From Planctomycetia bacterium (GTDB lineage: Bacteria > Planctomycetota > PLA2 > JAEUHO01), in NCBI GenBank assembly GCA_030618975.1, contig JAUXCH010000029.1, positions 1 through 15,899 of the forward strand: a stretch of 15,899 bases of DNA, written 5' to 3'. Made by a program: the position numbers and the translations under genes. Under the pieces are notes generated by a model. That model was not told the DNA's origin, searched no databases, and worked only from the letters and a program-made list of their open reading frames with translations. The first letter of the stretch is position 1. Each line of letters starts with the position of its first letter. Positions 6,241-13,370 of the stretch are shown here, piece by piece.

Positions 6241-8592
6241 TCAGCGCACCTCGATCGCGTCTTCGGGGCACACGCTGCGGCAGACGTCGCAGGCGGTGCA
6301 CAGTTGCGTGTCGATCTCGTGCGTCCGATAGGGCGTGAAGGGGATGGCGTCCGCCGGGCAGTGCTGGACGCAGATCGTGCAGCCCGTGCAATCGTCCGTC
6401 ACGTGATAGGAGATCAGCTCGACGCAACGGCCGGCGGGGCAACGACCTTTCAGGTGTGCCTCGTACTCGTCGCGGAAGTAGCGAAGCGTCGTGATCACCG
6501 GGTTGGGGGCCGCGTGCCCGAGACCGCACAGGCTCCCCGCGCTCGTGGTCCGGGCGAGGGCCTCGAGTTCGTCGAGGTCGCGCGGTCGGCCCCGGCCCCG
6601 GCAGATGCGCTCCAGGATGTCGAGCATCTGTCGCGTGCCGATGCGGCAGAAGGTGCACTTGCCGCAGGACTCGTTCTGCGTGAACTGCAGGAAGTAGCGC
6701 GCCATGTCGACCATGCAGTCGTGGGAGTCGAGCACGACCAGACCGCCCGAGCCCATCATGGCGCCCTTCGACACCAGCGCCTCGTAGTCGATGGGGGTGT
6801 CCGCCAGCGCGGCGGGGATGCACCCGCCCGACGGCCCCCCCACCTGCACGGCCTTGAACTCCCCGTCCGGCACGCCACCGCCGATCTCCTCGACGACCTC
6901 TCGAATCGTGATGCCCATCGGCACTTCGATCAGCCCTCCCCGCGCGACCTTCCCCGCCAGGGAGAAGACCTTCGTGCCGCGACTCCTCTCCGTCCCCAGC
7001 GCAGCGAACGCATCGGCGCCGTTGCGGAAGATCCAGGGCAGCAGGGCCAGGGTCTCGACGTTGTTCACGACGGTCGGACGGCCCTCGAGTCCGCTCTCGA
7101 CCGGAAACGGCGGCCGCAGCACGGGCATGCCGCGCCGACCCTCGAGCGACGCGATGAGCGCGGTCTCCTCGCCGCACACGAAGGCTCCCGCACCCTTCAC
7201 GATGCGCACGTCGAAGCCGAACCCGGAGTCCAGGATGTCGGCACCGAGAAACCCGCGCGCGCGGGCCGCCTCGATGGCCGCCTGGATCCGCGCGAACGCG
7301 AGCGGGTACTCCTCGCGGATGTAGAAGATGCCGTCGCGGGCGCCGACGGCGTAGGCCGCGAGGGTCAGCCCCTCGATGACGCGGAAGGGGAAGGACTCCA
7401 GGATCATCCGATCCATGAACGCACCGGGATCGCCCTCGTCGCCGTTGCAGATCACGGTCTTGTGATCACCTGCGGCATCCCGGGCGAGCCGCCATTTCCG
7501 CGCCGTGGGAAAGCCGCCGCCGCCGCGCCCGCGCAGGCCCGCGCGATCGACCTCGTCGATCACCGAGCCCGGCTCGCCTTCGGCGAGCACCCGGCCCAGT
7601 GCCTGGAAGCCGCCCAGCCGAACGGTCTGGTCGAAATCGAGCGGATCCAGCTCACCCCAGTTCTCCGTCGCGATGTGCACCTGTCCCGCGAGGAACGCGG
7701 TGACGTGCGGATCGCGCACGTCCGTACGCAGCGCCCGTACCGACGATGCGGATCCGCCCTCCACCAAGGGGGCGAGCAGGCGCGAGGCCGCCGCGCGGGC
7801 GCGCCGCAGGACGCCGCGCGGGCGGAAGCTGTCCCGCACGATGTCGGCGGCATCGCCGGCGGCGACCGCGTCGTACATCCGGGCCGCATGCCCGGGCACG
7901 ATCACCTCGACGACCGGCGTCCGGTAGCAGGCCACCACGCACCCCACGCGCCGAACGGCGACGTCGAGGTCCAGGCGCGCCACCTCCCCGCGCAGGCCGT
8001 CGAGGAGGTCCTGCGTACCCTTCACGATGCAGCAGGAACCGAGCCCGACGCGGATCTCGCCCTGGACGGTCCCTCTCGCGGCCAGCCCGTCGAACGCCTT
8101 CGCTGCCCCGCCGGCCGCCGCGCGCTCGACGTCGTCGAGCAACCCGCCGACGCTCGCGGGCGTGAGGTTGCCGAACGTCGCGTGCTCGGACTGGACGACG
8201 GGGGCGAGCGTGCAGCATCCGAAGCACGCGACCTTCTGCACCGTGTAGCGCCCCTCCGGGTCGGTGTCGCGCCCTGCGGGGATGCCCAGGTGATCGTCGA
8301 TCGCGTTCTGGAGGGCCGCGGAGCCCTTGACGTGGCACGCCGTCCCGTGGCAGACACGCAGGACGTTTCGCCCCATGGGCTCGAAGCGGAACTGGTCGTA
8401 GAACGTCGCGACGCCCGTGATGTCCGCAGGCGTGATCTCGGTGATCTCGCAGACGCGCCGGAGCGCGTCCTCGGGGAGATAGCGCAACTCGGCCTGCAGG
8501 GCCTGCAGGATCGGGATGACGGCGTTTCGCGTGCGTCCCGTCTGCTCGACGACGCGTTCGACGATGCGGAGGTCGGTGGACGTCGGCTCTAT
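6241..8592 (-). CDS. NuoE-NuoF fusion with C-terminal 2x[4Fe-4S] ferredoxin (NADH:acceptor oxidoreductase subunit), about 783 aa
   Basis: Residues 10-165 are NuoE-like: helical start, GVATFYDQF (60-68), and [2Fe-2S] ligands Cys81, Cys86, Cys123, Cys127. Residues 180-275 form a second thioredoxin-like stretch (Cys187/188, Cys218, Cys222), as at the N-terminus of HydB/HndC proteins. Residues 290-700 are NuoF: RGRGGGGFPTARKW (354-367) and CNGDEGDPGAFMDR (382-395) for FMN and NAD(H), GAGAFVCGEETALI, and the N3-type [4Fe-4S] Cys643, Cys646, Cys649, Cys689. Two ferredoxin clusters follow: Cys735/738/741/745 and 765/768/771/775. The family oxidises or reduces NAD(P)H at FMN and passes electrons through Fe-S clusters in the cytoplasm. 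No ATG, GTG or TTG occurs in frame near the needed start; ATA at 8592, with GGAG (8603-8600) seven bases before it and overlapping the previous stop as ATAG, is the best candidate. Confidence 0.9.
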   Translation of the reverse strand: MEPTSTDLRIVERVVEQTGRTRNAVIPILQALQAELRYLPEDALRRVCEITEITPADITGVATFYDQFRFEPMGRNVLRVCHGTACHVKGSAALQNAIDDHLGIPAGRDTDPEGRYTVQKVACFGCCTLAPVVQSEHATFGNLTPASVGGLLDDVERAAAGGAAKAFDGLAARGTVQGEIRVGLGSCCIVKGTQDLLDGLRGEVARLDLDVAVRRVGCVVACYRTPVVEVIVPGHAARMYDAVAAGDAADIVRDSFRPRGVLRRARAAASRLLAPLVEGGSASSVRALRTDVRDPHVTAFLAGQVHIATENWGELDPLDFDQTVRLGGFQALGRVLAEGEPGSVIDEVDRAGLRGRGGGGFPTARKWRLARDAAGDHKTVICNGDEGDPGAFMDRMILESFPFRVIEGLTLAAYAVGARDGIFYIREEYPLAFARIQAAIEAARARGFLGADILDSGFGFDVRIVKGAGAFVCGEETALIASLEGRRGMPVLRPPFPVESGLEGRPTVVNNVETLALLPWIFRNGADAFAALGTERSRGTKVFSLAGKVARGGLIEVPMGITIREVVEEIGGGVPDGEFKAVQVGGPSGGCIPAALADTPIDYEALVSKGAMMGSGGLVVLDSHDCMVDMARYFLQFTQNESCGKCTFCRIGTRQMLDILERICRGRGRPRDLDELEALARTTSAGSLCGLGHAAPNPVITTLRYFRDEYEAHLKGRCPAGRCVELISYHVTDDCTGCTICVQHCPADAIPFTPYRTHEIDTQLCTACDVCRSVCPEDAIEVR

Positions 8593-10307
8593 CTCACTTC
8601 TCCGATCGCGAAGAGGTGGTCCTTCCCTCGCAGGTAGATGCGGCCGTGGGCGAACGCCACGCTCGCGAAGACGCCCTCGCCGAGGGGGTTGCTGCCGCGC
8701 TGCGTGAACGTGTCTCCGACGCCGACGGTCGTGGTCACTCCCGCCATGCTCGTCAGGTAGAGAACGTCTCCGGCAAGGGCGGGCGACGCATAGTAGTCCG
8801 CCTCGAGTTCGTGCCCCCAGAGCACCTCGCCCGAGGAGGCGCGGACGCACGTGAGCGTCCCGCGGGACGTGAGCAGGTACACGCGCTCGCCGTCACAGAG
8901 CGGGCTGGCGACGTCGGGCGCATCGTCCGAGACGTTCCACGAGACGTGCGTCTTGGTGACGTCTCCCTTTCCGTCCGTTCGAACGGCGTAGAGGCCGACG
9001 TCCTCGTGGACCACGTAGATCACGCCGTCGAAACAGATCGGCGTGGGTGCGACCTCTCCGTGGAGGACGTCGGCTCTCCAGATCTCGGATCCGGTCGCGG
9101 GGTCGTAGGCCGCCAGGAACGGCGTGGCCGAAAGCACCACCTGCGGACCCGACGGCGGATGGCAGACGATCGGCGAGGCCCAGGACGCGTCCACGGGCCG
9201 TGACGTCTCCCAGACCGTCTTGCCCGTCGTCGCGTGCAGGGCGACGAGGCGCGCCAGCTTGTCGCCGACGAAGCCGTGGTCCAGCTGCAGCAGGACGTGA
9301 TTCTCGAAGAGGGTCAGCGAGGAGGAGTGACCGTAGGTGTTCTCGAGAGGGCCGCAGGACCGAAGCCACACCTGCTGGCCGTCCATGTCGAACGCGGCCA
9401 CGCGGCCGCTCGCGAACAGGGCGAACACGTACCGGCCGTCGGTGGCCGCCGTCGGTGCCGCGTGGCCGGTGTCCTCCATGGGATTGACCTTCTCGCCCCT
9501 GGGTCCCACCACGACCAACGCCTTCTTCCAGAGCATGGCACCGGTGTGCGCGTCGAGGCAGTACACCTCCTCGCGCTCTGCGGTGGCCCCGGTCAGGAAG
9601 ACGCGGTCGCCCCAGACGATCGGCGAGCTGGCGCCGGGCAGCGGAATCGGCGTCTTCCAGGCGATGTTCTCGCCGCTCGTGCCGTCCCAGACGAGCGGCG
9701 CGTCGTCCGCGGGCGACACGCCGGAGCCGTCGTGGCCGCGGAAGGACGGCCACTGACGCGCCCGCTCCTCGGCGGTGGGCAGGGAGTGTTCGCGTTCGCG
9801 TTCGGTCGGGTCGGATCCGAGGCCGTCCGTGGGCAGGGCGAGCCCCGCCGGGATGGCCAGGTAGAGGTACAGGGCACCCCCAGCGATCAGGAACCCCGTG
9901 ACGGCCACGGCGAGACGGCTCTGCGCCCGCTGCCGAGCCCACTCGGTCTCCGACACGGGGGCGGCCGGCGCACCGGGCTCGGGCAAGGTCCTTCGCTGGG
10001 CGCGCTTCAACGCCACCAGGGCCACGACGAGGCCGACGAGGAGGAGCACACCGCCCACGCGCAGGCGACTTTGGCGCTCGAAGAAGGCGCGGCGCAACTC
10101 GAGATCGAGCGTGCGCAGCCGGTCCGCCGCCGCGGGGTCGTCCGGGTGGACCGCGAGCTCGGCCTTCAGCGCCCGCCACTCCGCGTCGTCGAAGGGGTTC
10201 TCCCCGCGCGGACGGGCGTGGAGGGCGAGCATGACGGCGAGCACGATGAACGAGAACGCAGCCGCGACCGCGGCCGCGCGAAGCCAGGTGCGACGGGAGG
10301 TGCTCAC
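8589..10307 (-). CDS. Membrane-anchored PQQ-like beta-propeller, 572 aa
   Basis: The GTG start at 10307 overlaps the upstream stop (GTGA) and has GGAGG five bases before it. The N-terminal third is unusual: three predicted membrane helices at about residues 11-29, 84-101 and 132-151, with a charged, helix-rich segment between the first two. After residue 180 comes the secreted-type propeller, opening with WPSFRGHDGSGVS (186-198). Blades follow with motifs such as CLDAHTGAMLWKKAL, ALHATTGKTVWETS, AYDPATGSEIWRADV and CVRASSGEVLWGHEL. With three helices the propeller would lie outside if the N-terminus is inside. I see no heme or Fe-S ligands. Sitting between the membrane polyferredoxin and NuoEF, it may be a docking or sensing part of the complex; direct redox activity is unproven. 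Confidence 0.88.
   Translation of the reverse strand: MSTSRRTWLRAAAVAAAFSFIVLAVMLALHARPRGENPFDDAEWRALKAELAVHPDDPAAADRLRTLDLELRRAFFERQSRLRVGGVLLLVGLVVALVALKRAQRRTLPEPGAPAAPVSETEWARQRAQSRLAVAVTGFLIAGGALYLYLAIPAGLALPTDGLGSDPTEREREHSLPTAEERARQWPSFRGHDGSGVSPADDAPLVWDGTSGENIAWKTPIPLPGASSPIVWGDRVFLTGATAEREEVYCLDAHTGAMLWKKALVVVGPRGEKVNPMEDTGHAAPTAATDGRYVFALFASGRVAAFDMDGQQVWLRSCGPLENTYGHSSSLTLFENHVLLQLDHGFVGDKLARLVALHATTGKTVWETSRPVDASWASPIVCHPPSGPQVVLSATPFLAAYDPATGSEIWRADVLHGEVAPTPICFDGVIYVVHEDVGLYAVRTDGKGDVTKTHVSWNVSDDAPDVASPLCDGERVYLLTSRGTLTCVRASSGEVLWGHELEADYYASPALAGDVLYLTSMAGVTTTVGVGDTFTQRGSNPLGEGVFASVAFAHGRIYLRGKDHLFAIGEVR
8590..8603 (-). promoter_or_regulatory. Ribosome binding site and apparent ATA start of the NuoEF gene
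   Basis: On the minus strand, GGAG (8603-8600), a 7-nt spacer and ATA (8592-8590) lie in the NuoEF frame. The ATA overlaps the TAG stop of the upstream PQQ-like gene by two bases. The other in-frame codons from here into the conserved NuoE region include no standard start, so this site decides the start by elimination. Confidence 0.45.
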
Positions 10308-11593
10308 GGCGCCTCCTCTCGCAGCGCCTTCCGGCGTTCGTGCTCGGTCGGGCAGTACTCGAAGCAGCGCGCGCACGACAGGCACCTGCCGCGATCGGCC
10401 TCGTAGTCGGTGCGCACCGGTAGCGTCGCGAGCCCGATCAGCAGCAGGGCCACGACCAGGCCGACCCAACCTCCGAGCCACCACCCGCCGCGGAGGAACG
10501 AGGCTTGAAGCACCTCGCCCCGTGCGACGAGGTCGGGCAGGGTCTCGCCGGTGCGACGCCACGCCTGAACCTCGTCGGACGCCTCCTTGTCGGACAGCCC
10601 CCGCTCGGCCGTCGCGCAGATGGCGAGGTCCACCGTCGGGTGCACACGGGAGAGCGGACGTCCCGCGAGGTGGAAGAGGAAGGCGAAGAGCCCCACGATG
10701 ACGGGGAGGAGGAGGAAGAGGACGACCAGTCGGCGGCCGGCGCGCGCCCGCTCGGGCGCCGGTCGCAGAGGACTCGGCACGTTGATGGCGCCGTAGGGGC
10801 AGGACTCCTCGCACAGGCGACACTGCACGCACGAGGCGGGCGTGACGGTCACACGCCACCGAGAGAGGCGGCCGGTCAGATCGAGCAGCACGCCGTACGG
10901 GCAGAGAAAGCGGCAGTAGGGCCGGCCCACGAACGCGCCGATGGCGAGCAGGCAGCCTCCGAGCACGAGCATGTCGTAGCCGCCCGTCAGCCGGAAGAAG
11001 CCCACGAACGGGTCGTAGCGGCAGATCACGAACGCCGCGCCGAGAGCCGCGAAGTACACGGCGAGTCCCAGGTACACGTAGGCCAGGACCCTGAGTGCCC
11101 GCTCCAGCCAGTCCGGGAGGGCCACCGGGCGAAGCAGCACCACGTCCTGGATCGCACCGAGGGGACAGACGCCGGAGCAGAAACTCCGCCCGGCGAACAG
11201 CGCGAAGGCCAGCGGCAGGACGAAGAACGCCACGACCCCGATCGGCACGGCGTACGAGGAGTCGAAGAGGGCCAACACCACGTTCTGCGTCGCTCCCACC
11301 GGGCACACGCAGCCCTCGCGATAGAAGCCGAAGTAGGCGAGGCTGGCCACGCCGAGCCACGCCACGCCCGTGCGCGAGCGCTTCTTCAGTACGAGCCAGG
11401 TCGCCAGCGTCAGGGCGAGGAAGAGGGCGCCGATGTCGAGCATCTCGAGCGCGAACGCGCGCGGCGACGGCACCGTCGTCTCGGGCATCCGGTAGCCCGA
11501 CTCGAACTCCGGCGGAGGGACGCGCTCGTCACCCCACGCCACCCCCGCCAGGAGCCAGCTCAGGCAGACGGCAGGCAGCAGGGAGCGTCTCAA
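10304..11593 (-). CDS. NapH/NosR/CcoG-like membrane polyferredoxin, 429 aa
   Basis: The start is a TTG at 11593, with AGAAGG about nine bases upstream, chosen because a signal-like segment follows (RRSLLPAVCLSWLLAGVAWG). About seven further hydrophobic segments make it a multi-pass inner-membrane protein. It carries the family's repeated Cys motifs next to membrane helices: CVCPVGATQ (95-103), FCSGVCPLGAIQD (Cys139, Cys143) and YCRFLCPYGVLLD (Cys227, Cys231). Two classical [4Fe-4S] sites follow: Cys255/258/261/265 and Cys404/407/410/414. CRYDPF (191-196) is also typical of NosR/NapH relatives. Such proteins pass electrons across or along the membrane, usually from quinol or a flavoprotein to periplasmic Fe-S or copper proteins. 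It starts 13 bases after the Tat ferredoxin gene and overlaps the next gene by four, so it likely works with both. Confidence 0.88.
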   Translation of the reverse strand: MRRSLLPAVCLSWLLAGVAWGDERVPPPEFESGYRMPETTVPSPRAFALEMLDIGALFLALTLATWLVLKKRSRTGVAWLGVASLAYFGFYREGCVCPVGATQNVVLALFDSSYAVPIGVVAFFVLPLAFALFAGRSFCSGVCPLGAIQDVVLLRPVALPDWLERALRVLAYVYLGLAVYFAALGAAFVICRYDPFVGFFRLTGGYDMLVLGGCLLAIGAFVGRPYCRFLCPYGVLLDLTGRLSRWRVTVTPASCVQCRLCEESCPYGAINVPSPLRPAPERARAGRRLVVLFLLLPVIVGLFAFLFHLAGRPLSRVHPTVDLAICATAERGLSDKEASDEVQAWRRTGETLPDLVARGEVLQASFLRGGWWLGGWVGLVVALLLIGLATLPVRTDYEADRGRCLSCARCFEYCPTEHERRKALREEAP

Positions 11594-11606
11594 GTACGGG
11601 GGCCTT

Positions 11607-12140
11607 CTAGTGCGCGGACTTCAGGAGGTACGGAGTGGATGCCGGCACCCGACGGATGGCGTGGGCGGGGCACGCGTCCGCGATCGAGCAGGCGTTGCAG
11701 TTGTTGCAGCGATCGTGGCGGATCTGCAGGAACATCGAGCCGTTCCCGAACATCGCGCAACCCTTCACGCACTTGGCGCATCCGATGCAGAGTTGCTCGT
11801 CGATCTCGTAGGAGAAGTAGGGATCCTCGATGAAGCGGCGCCGGATCGCACCGGTCGGACAGAGTTGGTTCTCCGCCCCCGTATCGAGCTTGGAGTCGGG
11901 CTCGAAGAATGCCGTGCAGAGGTCGCAGTGTCCGCAGAGCGCGTGGACGTGCACGGCCTTGACCGCGGACTCCGGGTGCACGCAGTGGGTGGCGCACCGT
12001 CCGCACTGGCCGCAGAGCTCCGGGTCGATCTGCCAGACCGTGTCGTCCCCATGGGCGTGCACCGCGGCCGCGCCGGCCGCCGAGCCGACGCCGACCAGAG
12101 CGACGCCACGCAGGAGATCCCGCCGCGTGAGGGCCGTCAT
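11607..12140 (-). CDS. Tat-exported polyferredoxin with 16 cysteines (four [4Fe-4S]), 177 aa
   Basis: ATG at 12140 overlaps the upstream stop as ATGA. The N-terminus MTALTRRDLLRGVALVGVGS has the twin-arginine motif followed by a weakly hydrophobic stretch and A-H-A, so the folded, cluster-loaded protein should be exported to the periplasm, or stay anchored there if uncleaved. The cysteines group as 43/46/49/53, 69/72/75/94, 118/121/124/128 and 145/148/151/157, enough for four [4Fe-4S] clusters in the layout of NapG/NrfC/DmsB-like electron-transfer subunits. The His-rich patch H-V-H near 64-66 is unusual but may be chance. The adjacent NapH-like membrane protein is the natural electron partner, as NapG and NapH are in other bacteria. 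The periplasmic acceptor or donor is not in the window. Confidence 0.9.
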   Translation of the reverse strand: MTALTRRDLLRGVALVGVGSAAGAAAVHAHGDDTVWQIDPELCGQCGRCATHCVHPESAVKAVHVHALCGHCDLCTAFFEPDSKLDTGAENQLCPTGAIRRRFIEDPYFSYEIDEQLCIGCAKCVKGCAMFGNGSMFLQIRHDRCNNCNACSIADACPAHAIRRVPASTPYLLKSAH

Positions 12141-12343
12141 CGCGTGGTCCTCACGTGGAGGGCCCGGTACACGTCGCACCCCGCCTGGATCGTGCATCCG
12201 CCGCAGCGCCCGGCGCGGTCGCAGTAGCCTGGACTCTTCGACGGGTGCCGGAGGAGCAGTTTCGCGGCGAGCGCCCCGAGCGCCGCCGCAAGCGCGAGGC
12301 GGGCCGTCGATCGCAAGACGCGGCGGCGGGAGTCAGTCGTCAC
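12137..12343 (-). CDS. Small membrane-tethered four-cysteine protein, 68 aa
   Basis: I cannot name this family. The GTG start at 12343 has AGGAG six bases upstream and overlaps the preceding gene by 11 bases; the stop overlaps the next ATG as ATGA, so translation is coupled on both sides. The N-terminus, TTDSRRRVLRSTARLALAAA, resembles a Tat signal (S-R-R-x-V-L-R) followed by a hydrophobic segment to about residue 31. A compact Cys motif follows: Cys41, Cys47, Cys50 and Cys56 (C-x5-C-x2-C-x5-C). This could hold one Fe-S cluster or another metal outside the cytoplasmic membrane. Its place just before the Tat ferredoxin suggests a small electron carrier or assembly helper for the same system; that is inference. 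Confidence 0.75.
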   Translation of the reverse strand: MTTDSRRRVLRSTARLALAAALGALAAKLLLRHPSKSPGYCDRAGRCGGCTIQAGCDVYRALHVRTTR

Positions 12344-13370
12344 GGTCTCTCCTCGGCTTGGGTTCGAAGATACGGATCAGGCCGCGGCCCGGGTCGAGCA
12401 CGAGGATGCGGCCCGTGCTGTCCACGGCCACGTCGCAGGGGCCGGCCTCGGTGTCGAGCCCGTCGGGGCCGACGACGGCGGTCACGAAGCGTCCGTTGGC
12501 GTCGTACACCTTCACGCGGGCGATGCCCTTCTCGCTGGTCACGAAGCGCCCGTCCGGGAGCAAGGCCAGGTGCGACGGGTTGCAGCAGCCGACGAAGCCC
12601 TCCAGGGCATACGAGGCCTGGCCCCACGACAGCTCCAGATCCCCGTCGCGGGTGAAGGCCGTGATCTGGTGGCGGCCCGGGTCGACGATGCGCAGGAGGC
12701 CGTCGCTCGCGAGGAGCACGTCGAAGTACGGGCTCGGCACCACGAAGCCCGGCACGTTGCGCTCCGGGTCGCGATCGCCGATGCGGCCGAGGCGACGGCC
12801 GTCCAAGGCGAAGTGCCAGATCACACGCGCGCCTGCGTCGGCCACGAACAGGCTCTCGCGATCCACGGCCATCGAGGTGAGGCGCGCCTTCTCGCCGGGG
12901 ATGGTGAGCCAGCGCTCGAGCGGACCCGCGAGCGGACCCTTGAGGACGACGCTCCGCAGGCCGACGAACAGATCGCCCGTGGCGGACAGCGCGAGACACA
13001 GCGGCAGGTCCGGGAGGGGCACCGCGTGGCGCCTCGTGCCTTCGGACGAGAAGACCACCACGCGTCGATCGCCCCCGGCCACGATCTCGTCGGCGGGCCC
13101 GACGGCGACGGCGGTTGCGTGCTCGAGCCCCGTCTCGACGTGCAGGGTCTCCCGGTAGCCGATCATCTCGGGCGGGATGACCCGAAAGCGCGCCACGTCG
13201 TAGACGAACGCCTGGTCGAGATCGGCCGGCTCCCGGTCGCGTCGGGTCGCGCTCGACGCGGTGAAGATCGCCCCACAGAGAGCCGCGAACACGAGCACGC
13301 CGATCCACGGCGTCCACCGTCCGAGGAGGTGGCGGTCGGGCGGTGCCGGGGTCCGGACTTCGTCGTTCAC
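12333..13370 (-). CDS. Membrane-anchored NHL-repeat beta-propeller with GCCNP motif, 345 aa
   Basis: The GTG start at 13370 overlaps the upstream stop as GTGA, with GGAGG ten bases before it. One membrane helix lies at about residues 20-40; the rest is a six-bladed-type NHL/SMP-30-like propeller and should face the periplasm. Blades show the usual pattern, for example LTSMAVDRESLFVADAG, PCDVAVDSTGRILVLDPGRG and SHLALLPDGRFVTSEKG. The segment FVGCCNPSHLAL (259-270), with adjacent cysteines 262 and 263, stands out, and EKGIARVKVYD follows at 280-290. I recall similar G-C-C-N-P signatures in NHL proteins of this bacterial group but know no proven function. A vicinal Cys pair on a propeller could be redox-active or bind metal. 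Position in the operon ties it to the electron-transfer chain. Confidence 0.85.
   Translation of the reverse strand: MNDEVRTPAPPDRHLLGRWTPWIGVLVFAALCGAIFTASSATRRDREPADLDQAFVYDVARFRVIPPEMIGYRETLHVETGLEHATAVAVGPADEIVAGGDRRVVVFSSEGTRRHAVPLPDLPLCLALSATGDLFVGLRSVVLKGPLAGPLERWLTIPGEKARLTSMAVDRESLFVADAGARVIWHFALDGRRLGRIGDRDPERNVPGFVVPSPYFDVLLASDGLLRIVDPGRHQITAFTRDGDLELSWGQASYALEGFVGCCNPSHLALLPDGRFVTSEKGIARVKVYDANGRFVTAVVGPDGLDTEAGPCDVAVDSTGRILVLDPGRGLIRIFEPKPRRDRDD

Noticed and set aside
4755..8592. Electron-bifurcating hydrogenase call for the NuoEF and Fe-S flavoprotein pair
   Set aside because: NuoEF and the [2Fe-2S] domain resemble HydB/HydA parts, but no H-cluster domain or its Cys motifs occur anywhere in the window.
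5839..8637. 932-codon plus-strand open frame
   Set aside because: It is antisense to the well-supported GltD-like and NuoEF genes, is rich in Arg, Ala and His, and has no domain. It is a by-product of high GC.
10308..11360. Upstream extension of the second PQQ-like frame to 11360
   Set aside because: It would overlap the membrane polyferredoxin by a kilobase. The GTG at 10307 with GGAGG and the GTGA overlap explains the start.
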